Below, piece after piece: positions 11,114 through 19,198 of a DNA stretch of 64,000 nucleotides. Under the pieces are notes generated by a model. It saw only the letters and a list, made by a program, of their open reading frames with translations. It did not search any database and was not told the DNA's origin. This DNA is from Lawsonibacter asaccharolyticus. GTDB lineage: Bacteria > Bacillota > Clostridia > Oscillospirales > Oscillospiraceae. Location of the stretch: the NCBI GenBank assembly GCA_003112755.1, contig BFBT01000001.1:3162001-3226000 (forward strand), in the 5' to 3' direction. Every line of letters begins with the position of its first letter. The stretch's first letter is position 1. Both the position numbers and the translations under genes were made by a program.

Positions 11114-11353
11114 ATGGTTAAAATCAGACTGCGCCGCATGGGCGCGAAGAAGGCTCCCTTCTACCGTATCGTGGTGGCGGATTCCCGCTATCCCCGTGAC
11201 GGCCGTTTCATCGAGGAGATCGGCACCTACAACCCTCTGACCACCCCCGCCGAGCTGAAGGTGGACGCCGAGCGGGCTCAGGCCTGGATCAAGACCGGTG
11301 CTCAGCCCACCGACACCGTCCGCTCCCTTCTGAAAAAGGCCGGCGCGCTGTAA
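11114..11353 (+). CDS. rpsP: 30S ribosomal protein S16
   Basis: 79 residues, full length. The N-terminus [20 protein letters not shown] and the [13 protein letters not shown] segment are diagnostic for bS16. TTGGAGGTGAA lies upstream of the ATG. It is followed after about 20 nt by khpA, the usual order rpsP-khpA-rimM in Firmicutes. It assembles early into the 30S subunit. Confidence 0.98.
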   Translation: MVKIRLRRMGAKKAPFYRIVVADSRYPRDGRFIEEIGTYNPLTTPAELKVDAERAQAWIKTGAQPTDTVRSLLKKAGAL

Positions 11354-11374
11354 GGCTGGAGGTCTGTCAGGCAA

Positions 11375-11605
11375 ATGAAAGAGCTTTTGACCTATGTCGC
11401 CCAGAATCTGGTGGACCACCCCGATCAGGTGTCTGTCACCCAGCATGAGAGCGACGGCGAGACCGTGCTGGAGCTCCGTGTGGCTCCGGAGGATATGGGG
11501 AAGGTGATCGGCCGTCAGGGCCGCATCGCCAAGGAAATCCGCACCCTGATCCGCTCCGTGGCCCAGCGCACCGGTCAGCGTGTCTCCGTCGAGATCGTCG
11601 ACTAG
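11375..11605 (+). CDS. khpA: KH-domain RNA-binding protein KhpA (YlqC)
   Basis: 76 residues forming one KH domain, with the GxxG loop as IGRQGR (residues about 46-51, VIGRQGRIAKEIRTLIRSVA). The family (KhpA/YlqC) binds RNA, usually with KhpB, and affects cell division and small-RNA regulation in some Gram-positives. The position between rpsP and rimM is the conserved one. Confidence 0.95.
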   Translation: MKELLTYVAQNLVDHPDQVSVTQHESDGETVLELRVAPEDMGKVIGRQGRIAKEIRTLIRSVAQRTGQRVSVEIVD

Positions 11606-11611
11606 ACAGTT

Positions 11612-11636
11612 ATGGCGCAGGGAGATCCTGCGCCAT
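11612..11636 (+). terminator. 10-bp perfect hairpin between khpA and rimM
   Basis: ATGGCGCAGG and CCTGCGCCAT form a perfect stem around GAGAT, extended by GACA/TGTC across a small bulge. No long T-run follows, so it is more likely an RNA-processing or attenuation element than a strong terminator. Confidence 0.45.
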
Positions 11637-11666
11637 TGTCTTACCCCGGAGGAAAGGAGAATCCCC

Positions 11667-12164
11667 ATGAAAGAACAGTATCTGGAGGTCGGAAAGATCA
11701 CCAACGTCCACGGCATTATGGGCGAGGTGCGGGTACAGCCCTGGGCGGACTCCCCGGACTTTCTCTGCCAGTTCAAGACCCTCTATGTGGACAGCTCCCA
11801 CTGGCCCATCCAGGTGGAGCGGGCCCGGGTCCACAAAAACATGGTCATCCTGAAGCTGCAGGGCGTCACCGATGTCAACAGTGCTCTGGCCATGCGCAAC
11901 GCCGTGCTGTACATCGACCGGAAGGATGTCCAGCTCCCGGAGGGCAGCTTTTTCCTGGCTGACCTGATGGGAATGGAGGTCCGGGACGCCGCCAGCGGCG
12001 CGGTGCTGGGACAGATCGCGGACATCCTCACCCTGCCCGCCAACAATGTGTATGTAGTCCGCGGCGGCGCCCGGGAGCTGATGATCCCCGCGGTGGACCA
12101 GTTCATCGCGGAGGTCAACGTGGACGAGGGATACCTCCGGGTCAACATGATGGAGGGCCTGTGA
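11667..12164 (+). CDS. rimM: Ribosome maturation factor RimM
   Basis: 165 residues from ATG 11667, which follows GGAGGAAAGGAG; upstream in-frame codons have no ribosome site. The N-terminal RimM domain has GKITNVHGIMGEVRV, and the C-terminal PRC-barrel has DLMGMEVRD and ends DEGYLRVNMMEGL. RimM binds S19 and assists 30S head maturation. It overlaps the next gene by the ATGA sequence. In most bacteria trmD and rplS come next; here they do not. Confidence 0.97.
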   Translation: MKEQYLEVGKITNVHGIMGEVRVQPWADSPDFLCQFKTLYVDSSHWPIQVERARVHKNMVILKLQGVTDVNSALAMRNAVLYIDRKDVQLPEGSFFLADLMGMEVRDAASGAVLGQIADILTLPANNVYVVRGGARELMIPAVDQFIAEVNVDEGYLRVNMMEGL

Positions 12165-12700
12165 TGCGCCGCACCGTCCTCTACATCTCCATGAGCCTGG
12201 ACGGCTGCCTGGCCCGCCCGGACGGGGATGTCTCCTGGCTGGCCGGCCAGGACCCTGATGACCCGGACCCGGGGACCTACCCCGCCTTTCTCTCCACAGT
12301 GGACACCGTGGTCATGGGCTGGACCACCTACCACCAGGTGGTCACCCAGCTCTCTCCCGGCAGCTGGCCCTACCGGGGATTGGACTGCTATGTGCTCACC
12401 CACCGCCCCCTCCCTCCCCAGACGGAGAAGATCCAGGCTTTCAGCGGTCCGGCCCACCAGTTGGTGGAACAGCTGAAGCGGGAGCCCGCCGGGCGGGACA
12501 TCTGGATCTGCGGCGGCGCCGACACGGCCGCCCAGCTGATCCGGAAAAACGCCATCGACCGATATGTGGTCTCTGTGATCCCCGTGATCCTGGGGGAGGG
12601 CATCCCCCTCTTTTCCCGCGGGCTGCCCCAGCAGGACCTGCGTCTGGTCTCCGCCGCCCACAGCAACGGGATCGCCGAGCTGACCTATGAACCCCGCTGA
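12164..12700 (+). CDS. RibD C-terminal / dihydrofolate reductase-like protein
   Basis: 178 residues. The N-terminus LYISMSLDGCLARPDGDVSW and the late WICGGADTAAQLIRK are typical of the RibD-C/DHFR-like fold (YwjB/YyaP type), which binds NAD(P)H; the true substrate is unknown for most members. It starts at ATG 12164, overlapping the rimM stop (a GTG one codon earlier is also possible), so it is translationally coupled to rimM. It occupies the slot where trmD normally sits. A strong terminator follows, ending the cluster. Confidence 0.85.
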   Translation: MRRTVLYISMSLDGCLARPDGDVSWLAGQDPDDPDPGTYPAFLSTVDTVVMGWTTYHQVVTQLSPGSWPYRGLDCYVLTHRPLPPQTEKIQAFSGPAHQLVEQLKREPAGRDIWICGGADTAAQLIRKNAIDRYVVSVIPVILGEGIPLFSRGLPQQDLRLVSAAHSNGIAELTYEPR

Positions 12701-12711
12701 CCCGCCGCTAG

Positions 12712-12742
12712 CCCCGCCTGTATGAAACGCAGGCGGGGTTTT
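12712..12742 (+). terminator. Rho-independent terminator after the ffh-rimM cluster
   Basis: CCCCGCCTG (12712-12720) and CAGGCGGGG (12730-12738) make a 9-bp GC stem with a 9-nt loop, followed by TTTT. Confidence 0.85.
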
Positions 12743-12754
12743 CCGTTTCCTGCA

Positions 12755-12951
12755 CAGGGGCGGGGAGCCGCCCCGCCCCTGATCGGACTCAGCGGAGTGT
12801 TGATTGGACCGGCAGGGGACACCCCCCTCATCCGTCACGGCGTCCGCCGTGACACCTTCCCCACCCAGGGGGGAAGGCTTTGAGGGCGGCTCCGGGGGCT
12901 GCCCCTGCGAGATATCTTCAGCTTTTGCGCAGGGGCGCACATCGTGCGCCC
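12755..12951. repeat. Intergenic palindromic repeat block (copy A)
   Basis: This fills most of the 398-bp gene-free stretch 12701-13098. It contains an 11-bp hairpin (12755-12781) and a core at 12822-12880 in which CCCCCTCATCCGTCAC leads into a GTCACGGCG/CGCCGTGAC stem and a CCTTCCCC/GGGGAAGG stem. The small inverted repeat GGGCGCAC-ATC-GTGCGCCC follows (12933-12951). The core recurs at 52278-52334 and the last element recurs at 49427-49445, so these are dispersed REP/MITE-like units. No gene is seen. Confidence 0.7.
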
Positions 12952-13021
12952 GCCGTCCGGCTCGATGGGGGCATCAGGCCCTGTCCGCTCCCGCGGAGTC
13001 GCTCTCTTTCCCGGCCGGGAA

Positions 13022-13050
13022 TTGACCCTGGCCGGCCCCGGTGCTATAAT
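13022..13050 (+). promoter_or_regulatory. Sigma-A promoter for the TIM-barrel epimerase gene
   Basis: TTGACC (13022-13027), 17-bp spacer, TATAAT (13045-13050), about 49 bp before the start codon. Confidence 0.75.
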
Positions 13051-13098
13051 AAACCATCACACATGCAGGGGGACTTGCCCCCGGAACAGGAGATACCT

Positions 13099-13914
13099 AT
13101 GGGAATGAAGACCAGCGCCGTCTGGGCAGACGGCACCTTTGAGAGCAACACCGCCCCCCTGATGGGGCCTTTGGAGGACTGCGCCCGCCGGGCGGCGGAA
13201 CTGGGCTATGACGCCCTCTCCCTGACGGTCAACCGCCCCGGCGAGCTGGATGCCGCCTATGTCCGCCGCGTGCTGGGAGAGTACGGCCTGACCGCATCGG
13301 GACTGGCTACGGGACGGATCTACACCGTAGACGGCCTGGGCCTGGGCCTGGCGGACCAGGAGCGGCGCCAGGCCGCGGTGGACCGGATGCTGTCCCACGC
13401 GGAGCTGTGTGCCCAGCTGGGGGGCGCCAAGCTGATCGTAGGCGCCATCCGGGGCTGGACCCGGGATGCCGGCGGCCGCGAGGCCTATGAGCCTCTGTTC
13501 CGCTCCAGCATGGAGTCCATCCTGGCCCGCGCGGAACAGCTGGGCATCCAGGTGGCCTTCGAGGCCATCAGCCGCATCGACTCCGACGCCTACTGCTCCC
13601 TGTCCGAGACCGCGGAGTTCATCCGCTCCTTCCGCTCCCCTGCCCTCCGGCTCCAGGTGGACTCCATCCATCTCCACACCAACGGGGAGACGGATTTCTA
13701 CCAAGGGCTGCTGAAGGCGGGCGACCTCATCGGACAGGTGGACATCTCCGATGTGGACCGCATGGCCCCAGACGGCAGGCACTTTGATTTTCCGCTGTTG
13801 ATCCAGGCCCTGAAGGAGACCGGATTCCAGGACTATCTGGTCTTTGAGTTCCGTGCCAATCCCCCTGCCGACGCGGCCAAGGCCGGGCTGGACTACATCC
13901 GCGCTCTGCTGTGA
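13099..13914 (+). CDS. Sugar phosphate isomerase/epimerase family protein (AP endonuclease 2-like TIM barrel)
   Basis: 271 residues from ATG 13099, placed behind ACAGGAGA. The pattern is a xylose-isomerase-like TIM barrel: AAELGYDALSLTVN near the start, GAKLIVGAIRG, VAFEAISRIDSDAY (a metal-ligand Glu in FEAI), LQVDSIHLHTNGE and QVDISDVDR, ending in YLVFEFRAN. Such enzymes isomerise or epimerise sugars or inositols with a divalent metal; the substrate cannot be read from sequence. It has its own promoter and overlaps the following methyltransferase start (GTGA). Confidence 0.85.
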   Translation: MGMKTSAVWADGTFESNTAPLMGPLEDCARRAAELGYDALSLTVNRPGELDAAYVRRVLGEYGLTASGLATGRIYTVDGLGLGLADQERRQAAVDRMLSHAELCAQLGGAKLIVGAIRGWTRDAGGREAYEPLFRSSMESILARAEQLGIQVAFEAISRIDSDAYCSLSETAEFIRSFRSPALRLQVDSIHLHTNGETDFYQGLLKAGDLIGQVDISDVDRMAPDGRHFDFPLLIQALKETGFQDYLVFEFRANPPADAAKAGLDYIRALL

Positions 13915-14753
13915 ACGGGCCCAGTTTGTTCCGCTGCCCCCTGTGCGGCAGCCCTCTGACGCAGAAGGAGAGGGGCTGCATCTGTCCCGCCCGCCACAGC
14001 TTTGATCGGGCGGCGGCGGGTTACGTCCACCTCCTGCCCCCCAACCGGATGCACTCCAAGGCGCCGGGGGACGACCGGGAGATGGTGGCCGCCCGGGCCG
14101 CTTTTCTGGAGCGCGGCTACTACGCCCCGCTGCGCCAGGCCCTGGAGGAACTGGTCCTGGAGGCTTCCGCCCACCTGGAGGGCCCCGTCCTGCTGGACAG
14201 CGGCTGTGGGGAGGGCTACTACACAGCGGGGATGTTCCGGGCGCTGGAGCGGGCCGGACACCGGCCCCGGGCAGCGGGGATCGATATCTCCAAATACGCC
14301 CTGCGCCGGGCCGCCAAGCGGCTTCCGGAGGGGGAATTCGCAGTGGCCTCCGCCTACCGCCTGCCCCTGGCGGACGCCTCGGCGGACCTGCTGACCAATG
14401 TGTTCTCCCCCCTGTCCGCGGAGGAGTTCGCCAGGGTCCTGCGGCCGGGCGGCACCTTCCTCTATGTGGTCCCCTCCGCCCGGCACCTCTGGGAGATGAA
14501 GCAGGTCCTCTATTCCCAGCCCTACGAAAACCCCGTCAAGGAAACCCCCTATACAGGCTTTTCCTATCAGCGCATCGTCCCGGTGCGGTATGAGATCACT
14601 CTGGACTGCCCGGAGGACATCCGGGCCCTGTTCCAGATGACCCCCTACTGCTGGAAGACTCCCCGGGAGGGGGTGGAGGCCCTGTCCGCTCTGAAGCGGC
14701 TCACCACCCAGGTGGGCTTTGACCTCCACGTGTTCCGCCGCAGCCCCGCCTGA
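13911..14753 (+). CDS. 23S rRNA (guanine) methyltransferase, RlmA-like
   Basis: 280 residues. The N-terminal zinc finger CPLC...CICPARHSFD is the RlmA hallmark, and a Rossmann SAM-binding domain follows (VLLDSGCGEGYYT, then the acidic GIDISK). RlmA methylates G745 or G748 in 23S helix 35. The start is GTG at 13911 overlapping the previous stop (GTGA), so translation is coupled. The family includes macrolide-related TlrB as well as housekeeping RlmA; with no resistance context, housekeeping is more likely. Confidence 0.88.
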   Translation: MNGPSLFRCPLCGSPLTQKERGCICPARHSFDRAAAGYVHLLPPNRMHSKAPGDDREMVAARAAFLERGYYAPLRQALEELVLEASAHLEGPVLLDSGCGEGYYTAGMFRALERAGHRPRAAGIDISKYALRRAAKRLPEGEFAVASAYRLPLADASADLLTNVFSPLSAEEFARVLRPGGTFLYVVPSARHLWEMKQVLYSQPYENPVKETPYTGFSYQRIVPVRYEITLDCPEDIRALFQMTPYCWKTPREGVEALSALKRLTTQVGFDLHVFRRSPA

Positions 14754-14776
14754 TCTCTCCCGCCGCCCCATAAAAT

Positions 14777-14806
14777 ATGCCCGGAGGCACGTGTGCCTCC
14801 GGGCAT
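14777..14806. terminator. Bidirectional hairpin between rlmA-like gene and lipoprotein gene
   Basis: A 14-bp inverted repeat, ATGCCCGGAGGCAC with its complement, between convergent genes. An A-rich stretch on the left gives a T-run for the minus strand. Confidence 0.8.
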
Positions 14807-14813
14807 CCTGCAT

Positions 14814-15866
14814 TTATGCCGCCTGCTCCGGCTGCTCCAGCCCCAGGTTCTCCCGCACCTGGCGGCGGAACTCCGTCAGCTCCGGGTAGTCCAGGAAAAA
14901 CCGCAGCTTCTCCGCCCACACCGCCTCCGACTCCGGCACGTCCCACAGCACGAAGAAGGCGAAGCTCTCGCTGATGTCCTCCGACGGGTCGGTGGAGGCG
15001 TAGCTGCTGACGAAATCCTCCTCATGCCGCAGGAAGAAGTTATAGCTGTCCAGATCCGCCAGCCGGTCATCCAGGTAGCCGGTCCAGAACCGCTGGCAGA
15101 AGTCGTCCAGATAGGACCCCTCCCGGCTGACCATTCCGGCCTCGCAGTAGGTCTCCACTGTGGGCTCCCCCCGATAGTCCGCCTGACGGTGGTTCAGGGT
15201 GAGGTAGTGGCAGTACTCGTGGAGCACGGTCTCCAGAAAATAGTCCCGGTCCCCCATGTCCGCCGGGTCCAGGCAGATCTCCCACTGGCTCCCCCCGGGG
15301 TCGGCGGGCAGCACATAGGCCACCGTCTCCCCCTCGCCGTCCGTAAAGGGCACATAGCTCCGAAAGTCCCGAAAGGCGTCCTTGGGGAGGACGGCCTGCA
15401 TCGACTCCCACATCTCCTCCAGGTCCTCCCTGGTCCAGGGCCCGTGGGTCAGGTCCAGGGAGTTGGGCATGAGGGTGAGCTCCCCCGCCCCGCCGATCCG
15501 GTAGCGGGCCAGGACGTGTTCCTCCGGGTCCGTGTAGCCCCAGCCCAGGTCGTCTCCCCCCAGATACCGGATGGTGTATGCCTCATAGAGCCCGTTCAGT
15601 TCCTCCAGCAGCTCCTGCTCCCGGTCCCCCCGCCGATACTCGCCCCGGTCCAGCCGGGCCTGGCGCACCGGTCGGAGCCGCATCCACAGGTCCATGGCCG
15701 CGCTCCGCTCCTCCTGGGTGATGACCTCCGCCAGCAGGCCCAGCTGCACGTCCAGCTCCCGGTCCAACGTCTCCTGGTCCGCTCCCGGGGCCGGGGAACA
15801 CCCCGCCCCAAAGAGCAGGAGCAGGCAGAGGGCGGCCCCGATGAGCCGGTCCTTTCCTCGTCTCAT
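14814..15866 (-). CDS. Putative zinc metallopeptidase lipoprotein (HEXXH)
   Basis: 350 residues from ATG 15866. A lipoprotein signal is clear (MRRGKDRLIGAALCLLLLFG then AGC, lipobox cysteine near residue 23). The body has ETVLHEYCHYLTL, an HEXXH gluzincin-type zinc site, with a following glutamate in the YCEAGMV region as a possible third ligand. It lies outside the membrane. Its start overlaps the cbiC stop by ATGA, so it is the last gene of the B12 riboswitch unit. I do not recognise a named family, and no role in cobalamin use is known to me. Confidence 0.75.
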   Translation of the reverse strand: MRRGKDRLIGAALCLLLLFGAGCSPAPGADQETLDRELDVQLGLLAEVITQEERSAAMDLWMRLRPVRQARLDRGEYRRGDREQELLEELNGLYEAYTIRYLGGDDLGWGYTDPEEHVLARYRIGGAGELTLMPNSLDLTHGPWTREDLEEMWESMQAVLPKDAFRDFRSYVPFTDGEGETVAYVLPADPGGSQWEICLDPADMGDRDYFLETVLHEYCHYLTLNHRQADYRGEPTVETYCEAGMVSREGSYLDDFCQRFWTGYLDDRLADLDSYNFFLRHEEDFVSSYASTDPSEDISESFAFFVLWDVPESEAVWAEKLRFFLDYPELTEFRRQVRENLGLEQPEQAA

Positions 15867-16522
15867 AATTTCTCCCGTCCTCCCGACTGATACAGCAGGG
15901 CGTTGCACAGGGCGGCGGCCACCGTGCTCCCCCCCTTCCGGCCCAGAGCCGCGATGGCGGGTATCCCCCGCTCCCGGGCCAGGGCCAGGATCTCCTCCTT
16001 GCTCTCCACCACATTGACGAACCCCACCGGCACCGCCAGGATCAGGGCCGGGGACATCGCTCCGGCACGGATCAGCTGGGCCATGCGGATCAGCGCGGTA
16101 GGGGCGTTGCCCACGGCATAGATCCCCTCGGGCCAGAGGGCCGCCCCCTGGTCCACCGCTGCCGCCGCCCGGGTGGTCCCGGCCTCTGCCGCCCGGCGGG
16201 CCACCTCCGGGTCCGCCATGAAGCAGTGGACGCTGATGCCCAGCCGCTCCAGCGCCCCCCGGTTGATGCCGGACCGGGCCATGTTGGTGTCCGTCAGGAT
16301 GGGGGTGCCGGCCCGGAGGGCTCGGACCCCGGCCTCCACCGCCCCGGGGGTGAACACCAGATTACGGGCGTAGTCAAAGTCCGCCGTGGTATGGATGGCC
16401 CGCTTCACCAGCGGCGCCTGATCCGCAGGCAGGACGATCCCCCGCTCCTCCAGCTCCGCCCCGATGATGCGGAAGCTCTCCGCCTCAATGTCAGCGGGGC
16501 GGCTGTGTTCCAGCTCTCTCAT
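15863..16522 (-). CDS. cbiC: Precorrin-8X methylmutase CbiC (CobH)
   Basis: 219 residues. The conserved block VKRAIHTTADFDYA contains the catalytic histidine, and the PVGFVNVVESKE and GRKGGSTVAAALCNAL segments are typical. It moves the C-11 methyl to C-12 to give (cobalt-)precorrin/cobyrinate. The start at 16522 overlaps the cbiET stop by 4 nt and its stop overlaps the lipoprotein start. Length is normal. Confidence 0.95.
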   Translation of the reverse strand: MRELEHSRPADIEAESFRIIGAELEERGIVLPADQAPLVKRAIHTTADFDYARNLVFTPGAVEAGVRALRAGTPILTDTNMARSGINRGALERLGISVHCFMADPEVARRAAEAGTTRAAAAVDQGAALWPEGIYAVGNAPTALIRMAQLIRAGAMSPALILAVPVGFVNVVESKEEILALARERGIPAIAALGRKGGSTVAAALCNALLYQSGGREKL

Positions 16523-17733
16523 GCCTCCTCCTCCCTCCGGCGGCCTGAGATGAGCCACACCGGATTCTGCCCCATCATCAGGTTCAGCCCACCGGCCCCC
16601 TTGGACCGGGCCGCCCAGATCTGGGTCACCTGGGCCTCCAGCCCCCGGGCGGCAAAGGCCGCCGCAGCAGCGGACAGGGTCTCCAGGGCGATGGCGCTGA
16701 CGCACAGGCGGACCCGGGGATTTTTCCCCAGGGCCGCGGCCAGGATGGCGTCCAGCTCCCCGCCGCTGCCCCCCACAAAGACGCCGTCCGGGGCGGGCAG
16801 GTCCTCCAGCGCGGCGGGCGCGGTCCCCCGGACCGGTACCAGGTTCCAGGCGCCGAAGCGCGTCCGGTTGGCGCAGATCAGGGAGAGGGCCTCCCCCTTC
16901 CGCTCCACGGCGTACACCCGCCCCCGCCGGGCCAGGAGGGCCAGCTCCACCGAGACCGAGCCCGTGCCCGCCCCCACGTCCCAGAGCACGTCGTCCTCCT
17001 CCACCTCCAGCAGGGAGAGGGCCGCGGCCCGGACCTCCCGCTTGGTCATGGGGACCTCATCCCGCAGGAAGTCCTCGTCCGGGATCCCGGAGGAGACCGC
17101 CGCCCTGGGGCGCTCCGCCCCCTCCACCAGCAGGACGCTGAGGGGGGCGAAGGTCCCCTGGGCAAACTCCGCCGCCGTCCCCTGGGTGATCCGCTCCGCC
17201 GGGTAGGACAGCTCCTCACCCACCACTGCCCGGAGGTGGCCCAGCCCGGCATCCCGCAGGGCCTGGCACAGCTCCCCCGGCCCCAGCTCGCCGCCGGTGA
17301 GGAAAAACGCCTCCCGCCCCTCCAGCACGGCGGCCACCGGGTCGCACCGGGTCCCGTGGGCGGAGACCAGCTTCCAGTCCTGCCAGGGCCGCCCCAGCCT
17401 GGCGGCCAGATACTGGACGCTGGACAGGCCGGGCAGCACCCGGAAGGGGATGCCTTCCTTCTCCAGCAGGGCGGTCAGGGAGCGGGCCCCGGAGTAGAAC
17501 CCGGTATCCCCGCTGTACAGCACGCAGGGGCGCTCCAGGCCGCTCCGGCGCAGGATCTCCAGGATCTCCGTCCCCTTGGTGGCGGGATACCGGGGCACCT
17601 CACGTCCCAGATTCAGCCCCTCCACCAGACGGCGGGCCCCGATCAGGCCGTCCGCCCCCTCCAGAGCCCTGACCGCCTGGGCGGTGAGGGTGGTGGGGTC
17701 GCCCAGTCCCATCCCGATCAGCGTCACTTCCAT
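16519..17733 (-). CDS. cobL: Bifunctional (cobalt-)precorrin-6Y/7 C5,15-methyltransferase, CbiET/CobL fusion
   Basis: 404 residues. The N-terminal half is a tetrapyrrole methylase (CbiE: VTLIGMGLGDPTTLTAQAVR, LYSGDTGFYSG), and from about residue 205 there is a class-I SAM methyltransferase (CbiT: DVLWDVGAGTGSVSVELAL). Together they methylate C-5 and C-15 and decarboxylate the C-12 acetate. It overlaps cbiJ upstream by 10 nt and cbiC downstream by 4 nt. Confidence 0.95.
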   Translation of the reverse strand: MEVTLIGMGLGDPTTLTAQAVRALEGADGLIGARRLVEGLNLGREVPRYPATKGTEILEILRRSGLERPCVLYSGDTGFYSGARSLTALLEKEGIPFRVLPGLSSVQYLAARLGRPWQDWKLVSAHGTRCDPVAAVLEGREAFFLTGGELGPGELCQALRDAGLGHLRAVVGEELSYPAERITQGTAAEFAQGTFAPLSVLLVEGAERPRAAVSSGIPDEDFLRDEVPMTKREVRAAALSLLEVEEDDVLWDVGAGTGSVSVELALLARRGRVYAVERKGEALSLICANRTRFGAWNLVPVRGTAPAALEDLPAPDGVFVGGSGGELDAILAAALGKNPRVRLCVSAIALETLSAAAAAFAARGLEAQVTQIWAARSKGAGGLNLMMGQNPVWLISGRRREEEA

Positions 17734-18473
17734 TCTGCTTCCTCCTTATCGGCCTGGAACCAGGCCAGAATGTCCTCCAGGCCCTCGCCCCGGTCCCGGG
17801 GGCGGCGGATGACCACCAGCTCCACCCCCGCAGCCAGGGCGGCGGCGGCCTTCTCCCGGAAGCCGCCCGCCTCTCCCCCGTCCTTGGTCACCAGGAAGCG
17901 GATGTGATACTGCTCCATCAGCGCCTCATTCAGGCGCTGGGTGAAGGGTCCGTAGAGGGCGATGATGTTCCGGGAGGGGATGCCCGCCCGGCGGCAGGCG
18001 GCCACGCTCTCCTCCGAGGGCAGCACCCTGGGAAAGAGGCGGGCGGGCTCCAGGGCGGCAAAGGCCGGGAGCTCCTTGGCCCCAGTGGCCAGCAGGATGT
18101 TCCCCTCCCGCCCCGCCAGCAGCCGGGCGGCCTCCTCCGGGCTGTCCACCCGCAGCCCCTCCTCCCCGCCTTCGGGCCGGAGCAGGCGGCGCAGGGGGAC
18201 GCCGGCCCGGGCACAGGCCGCCCCGATCTCCCGGGTGGCCTGGACAGCATAGGGGTGGGTGGCGTCCACACAGCGGTGGAAGCCCCGGGAGAGCAGAGCA
18301 TCCATCTCCCCCCCGGATCTGCGCCCCACCAGGACGGACACATCCTCCAGGCCGGCCAGCTCCTCCGCCCCCAGGGGGGTGGCCACGCTGACCCAGACCT
18401 GGTGGCCCATGGCCGACAGGGCCCGGGCCAGCCGGCGCCCCTCAGTGGTGCCGCCGAAGATCAGCACCCTCAC
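17724..18473 (-). CDS. cbiJ: (Cobalt-)precorrin-6A reductase CbiJ/CobK
   Basis: 249 residues. The Rossmann start MRVLIFGGTTEGRRLARAL and the DATHPYAVQATREIG block identify CbiJ/CobK, which reduces the macrocycle C18-C19 bond with a nicotinamide cofactor. It overlaps cbiH (ATGA, 4 nt) and cbiET (10 nt), consistent with tight translational coupling. Confidence 0.95.
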   Translation of the reverse strand: MRVLIFGGTTEGRRLARALSAMGHQVWVSVATPLGAEELAGLEDVSVLVGRRSGGEMDALLSRGFHRCVDATHPYAVQATREIGAACARAGVPLRRLLRPEGGEEGLRVDSPEEAARLLAGREGNILLATGAKELPAFAALEPARLFPRVLPSEESVAACRRAGIPSRNIIALYGPFTQRLNEALMEQYHIRFLVTKDGGEAGGFREKAAAALAAGVELVVIRRPRDRGEGLEDILAWFQADKEEAEWK

Positions 18474-19198
18474 AGCTCATACCCCCGGGGGGTCACCATC
18501 CGGTCTCCGATCCGGCGGGTGGCAGCGGAGCCGATGAATACGGTGGTGAACATATCCACCTGGGCCTCCCGCAGCTCCCCCAGGGTGAGCACCTGGTGCT
18601 CCTCCTGGGCACGTCCCGCGTTCCGGACCCAGCCGCACACCGTCTCCGGCCCCCGGTGGGCCAGCACGATGTCACAGGCCATGCGCAAATGGTCCCGCCG
18701 CCGCCGGCTGGAGGGGTTGTAGAGGCAGAGGACAAAGTCCCCCTGAGCCGCCAGCTCCAGGCGGCGGCGGATGACCTCCCAGGGGGTGAGCAGGTCGGAC
18801 AGAGAGAGCACCGCGAAGTCGTGCATCAAAGGGGCCCCCAGCACCGCCGCCCCCGCCAGGGCAGCCGTCACACCGGGCACCACCTGGATCTCCACCTCCG
18901 GGAAGTGGGGGGCCAGCTCCAGCACCGGCCCCGCCATGCCGTACACCCCCGCGTCTCCGCTGCACACCAGGGCGGTGGTCCGGCCGGACCGGGCCCGCTC
19001 CAGCGCCGCCCGACAGCGCTCAATTTCTTGGGTCATGGGGGTGGAGAAGCACTCCTTATCCGGGAACTCCCCCCGGATCAGATCCAGATAGACTGTGTAG
19101 CCGCACAGCACCTCGGCCTGCTCCAGGGCAGCCCTGGCCTCCCAGGTCATCCACCTGGAGCCGCCCGGACCCAGGCCCACCACATACAGCACATTCAT
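18470..19198 (-). CDS. cbiH: (Cobalt-)precorrin-3B C17-methyltransferase CbiH/CobJ
   Basis: 242 residues from ATG 19198, the start that overlaps the cbiG stop by ATGA. The frame stays open further upstream but that part is antisense to cbiG. Motifs: YVVGLGPGGSRWMTWEA, VCSGDAGVYGMAGP, VVPGVTAALAGAAVLGAPL and LYNPSSRRRRDHL, all characteristic of the C17 enzyme responsible for ring contraction. Confidence 0.95.
   Translation of the reverse strand: MNVLYVVGLGPGGSRWMTWEARAALEQAEVLCGYTVYLDLIRGEFPDKECFSTPMTQEIERCRAALERARSGRTTALVCSGDAGVYGMAGPVLELAPHFPEVEIQVVPGVTAALAGAAVLGAPLMHDFAVLSLSDLLTPWEVIRRRLELAAQGDFVLCLYNPSSRRRRDHLRMACDIVLAHRGPETVCGWVRNAGRAQEEHQVLTLGELREAQVDMFTTVFIGSAATRRIGDRMVTPRGYEL

Noticed and set aside
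12741..13098. CRISPR-like array
   Set aside because: The repeats are palindromic, differ in length and lack regular unique spacers; no cas genes.
16523..16705. N-terminal extension of cbiC
   Set aside because: The extra 61 residues are out-of-frame overlap with cbiET and Gly/Pro-rich; ATG 16522 overlaps the cbiET stop as in the rest of the unit.
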